This document shows positions 39,485 through 40,645 of a stretch of 40,645 bases of DNA, one piece after another. Each line of letters starts with the position of its first letter. The first letter of the stretch is position 1. The stretch lies in the IMG/VR virus record IMGVR_UViG_3300017771_000029, positions 1-40,645 of that record; one strand, 5' to 3'. Source of the stretch: a virus. The translations under genes were made by a program, and so were the position numbers. The notes under the pieces were generated by a model. It saw only the letters and a list, made by a program, of their open reading frames with translations, had not been told where the DNA came from and did no database searches.

Positions 39485-40645
39485 TCAGATTTCGCAAGCC
39501 CCACCTGCACAGGCCAATTCGCCTGAAAGGTCGGTATCATCCTGTAATTCTTCAATTAAGGTCAAATCAATATCTTGAAGTGCTTCAGTCAATTTATTAT
39601 AGGTTTCTTTATCGCAGGTTTCAAAAGGTGCTTGGGTATATGTTCCTCCATCATAAGGAAGAACAGACAGACCATTATAGTAATGTCGGTTTAGCCACAT
39701 CCAATCGGCTACTGTTTCCCATTCATCCTCTTTGATTGAGACTGTTGCGGAAACATTGTGAGTATTTAATCCATCATTATGTCCTGCACGAACCCAACGA
39801 ATGCTAAAGTTTTTGACCCGTTCTAACAAATCAAATACCGACTCATGGCGAATAATTGCTGATTCGGGTGCTTTTTGAGGAACTGAAATAACTGCCTGTT
39901 CGTGCGGATTGAAAAACTCGTCCTCAACCAATTCAGGGTGATTGTTTGCGAGATAACCATAGATTGCTTCATTCTTCCCAACACGAAGGCGACGAATATA
40001 ATATTCATCGTGATAAGCATGAATGCCACTACTAGTTCCGAGAACAAGGGAAGTAGTTCCAGCAGGTTTTACACAGGTTGTTCTTGAAGCAGGATTAATA
40101 CCAATCAACTTAGCAACCTTTTCATTCTCTTTCTTTACTTCATAAGCGGCCATTTCTAAATCTAAGTTCTCAACAACATTTGAAGCGATGCCTGTCATGG
40201 AAACACCGAGTAAAGCATCTTTTTCTGTCGCTTTACGCCAAACTTCACGAAGATAATGAAAATCAGTATATCCTGCTTGAAGCGTTCCAAGAAAAGCGGC
40301 GGCTGAAACTCTTGATTCTAAATCTGCTTGGTCAGCAATATCCGAAGCATTTACTTCGGTTAAGTTGCAGAATTGATATGGTCGTAGAGCAATTTCACAA
40401 CACGGGTTTGTTCCCCAGTCTTTGTCATTATTGAAATAAATCCCAGGTTCTCCTGAACCTGATGCTTTAATCCTATTCCACAAATCCATAAAGAAATCTT
40501 TCGTGACTCTATGCCGCAAAAGAACTGCTGAATTGTTTGCCCTGCCTCTTTGGGGATTGTTTTCCCACCAATTACCGGACTTACAAGCAATCATTTCATG
40601 GTCGTCTGCTGAAAATAAACTAATCATAGCCGCACGACGAATACC
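39485..40645 (-). CDS. nrdJ: Adenosylcobalamin-dependent (class II) ribonucleotide reductase, 5'-partial
   Basis: The frame is open across the window edge (GIRRAA before the first Met at 40627), so only about 386 C-terminal residues are seen. NPCCEIALRP...CNLTEVN holds the catalytic Cys, Glu and substrate-binding region. PAGTTSLVLGTSSGIH is the phosphate-binding region, and the end CAGGACEI has the redox cysteine pair (C-x4-C). These fit class II enzymes, which reduce ribonucleotides with B12. It would supply dNTPs for viral replication. The class assignment over class I rests on the overall pattern near the CNL region and the missing N-terminus could change it. Confidence 0.8.
   Translation of the reverse strand, partial: GIRRAAMISLFSADDHEMIACKSGNWWENNPQRGRANNSAVLLRHRVTKDFFMDLWNRIKASGSGEPGIYFNNDKDWGTNPCCEIALRPYQFCNLTEVNASDIADQADLESRVSAAAFLGTLQAGYTDFHYLREVWRKATEKDALLGVSMTGIASNVVENLDLEMAAYEVKKENEKVAKLIGINPASRTTCVKPAGTTSLVLGTSSGIHAYHDEYYIRRLRVGKNEAIYGYLANNHPELVEDEFFNPHEQAVISVPQKAPESAIIRHESVFDLLERVKNFSIRWVRAGHNDGLNTHNVSATVSIKEDEWETVADWMWLNRHYYNGLSVLPYDGGTYTQAPFETCDKETYNKLTEALQDIDLTLIEELQDDTDLSGELACAGGACEI

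Noticed and set aside
1-40645. CRISPR arrays, tRNA or rRNA genes, insertion sequences and attachment sites
   Set aside because: No repeat-spacer pattern, cloverleaf, transposase or flanking duplication was seen by eye; a tRNA or repeat search program could still find weak ones.

Overview
The window is a stretch of a tailed double-stranded DNA virus that most likely infects an archaeon. Two opposed gene blocks meet near position 12,000. The gene set is mixed. Tail genes are of the Caudoviricetes type. Replication and transcription genes are archaeal/eukaryotic in type: split family-B DNA polymerase, PCNA-like clamp, RFC small subunit, archaeo-eukaryotic primase, ATP-dependent DNA ligase, XPF-type nuclease, TFB and a histone-fold protein. 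GroEL/GroES-type chaperonin genes and a vitamin-B12-type ribonucleotide reductase are also present. From general knowledge this combination fits the marine magrovirus-like viruses assigned to Marine Group II Euryarchaeota (Poseidoniales). That assignment is inference; no database was searched. G+C is low and genes are packed, mostly joined by ATGA or TAATG overlaps.

Plus strand, 2-11,944: late tail genes. A small tail-chaperone-like gene carries a textbook -1 slippery heptamer that joins it to a second frame. A tape measure protein, a tail structural protein, a LamG-domain protein, a 2013-residue hub/fibre protein, a small collar-like protein, a tail fibre and a 33-residue membrane peptide follow. 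The block ends at a strong hairpin flanked by A- and T-rich runs, which probably terminates transcription from both sides.

Minus strand, 40,645 down to 12,017: early and replication genes, listed in transcription order. First come ribonucleotide reductase (cut by the window edge), unknown genes, TFB, a MazG-like enzyme, an E1/ThiF-like enzyme, a Myb/SANT-like protein, a JAMM metalloprotease, GroES-like and GroEL, small zinc proteins and a PC4-like protein. DNA ligase, a histone-fold protein, a degenerate LAGLIDADG protein, an AAA+ ATPase with a terminal PCNA-binding motif, a Vsr-like nuclease and RFC follow. The block then holds a probable ssDNA-binding protein, a Sak4-like ATPase, PCNA, DNA polymerase B in two pieces with three tiny genes between them, and a Cas4/RecB-like nuclease. 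It closes with primase, XPF nuclease, an AAA+ helicase, a DEDDy exonuclease and two tiny genes. Head, portal and terminase genes are not in the window.

The points most worth following up are the E1-like plus JAMM pair, the polymerase split immediately before an altered motif C (YGHTDS) with a zinc-ribbon insertion, the histone-fold protein, the frameshift site, and PCNA-binding motifs ending both the polymerase and an otherwise unassigned ATPase.
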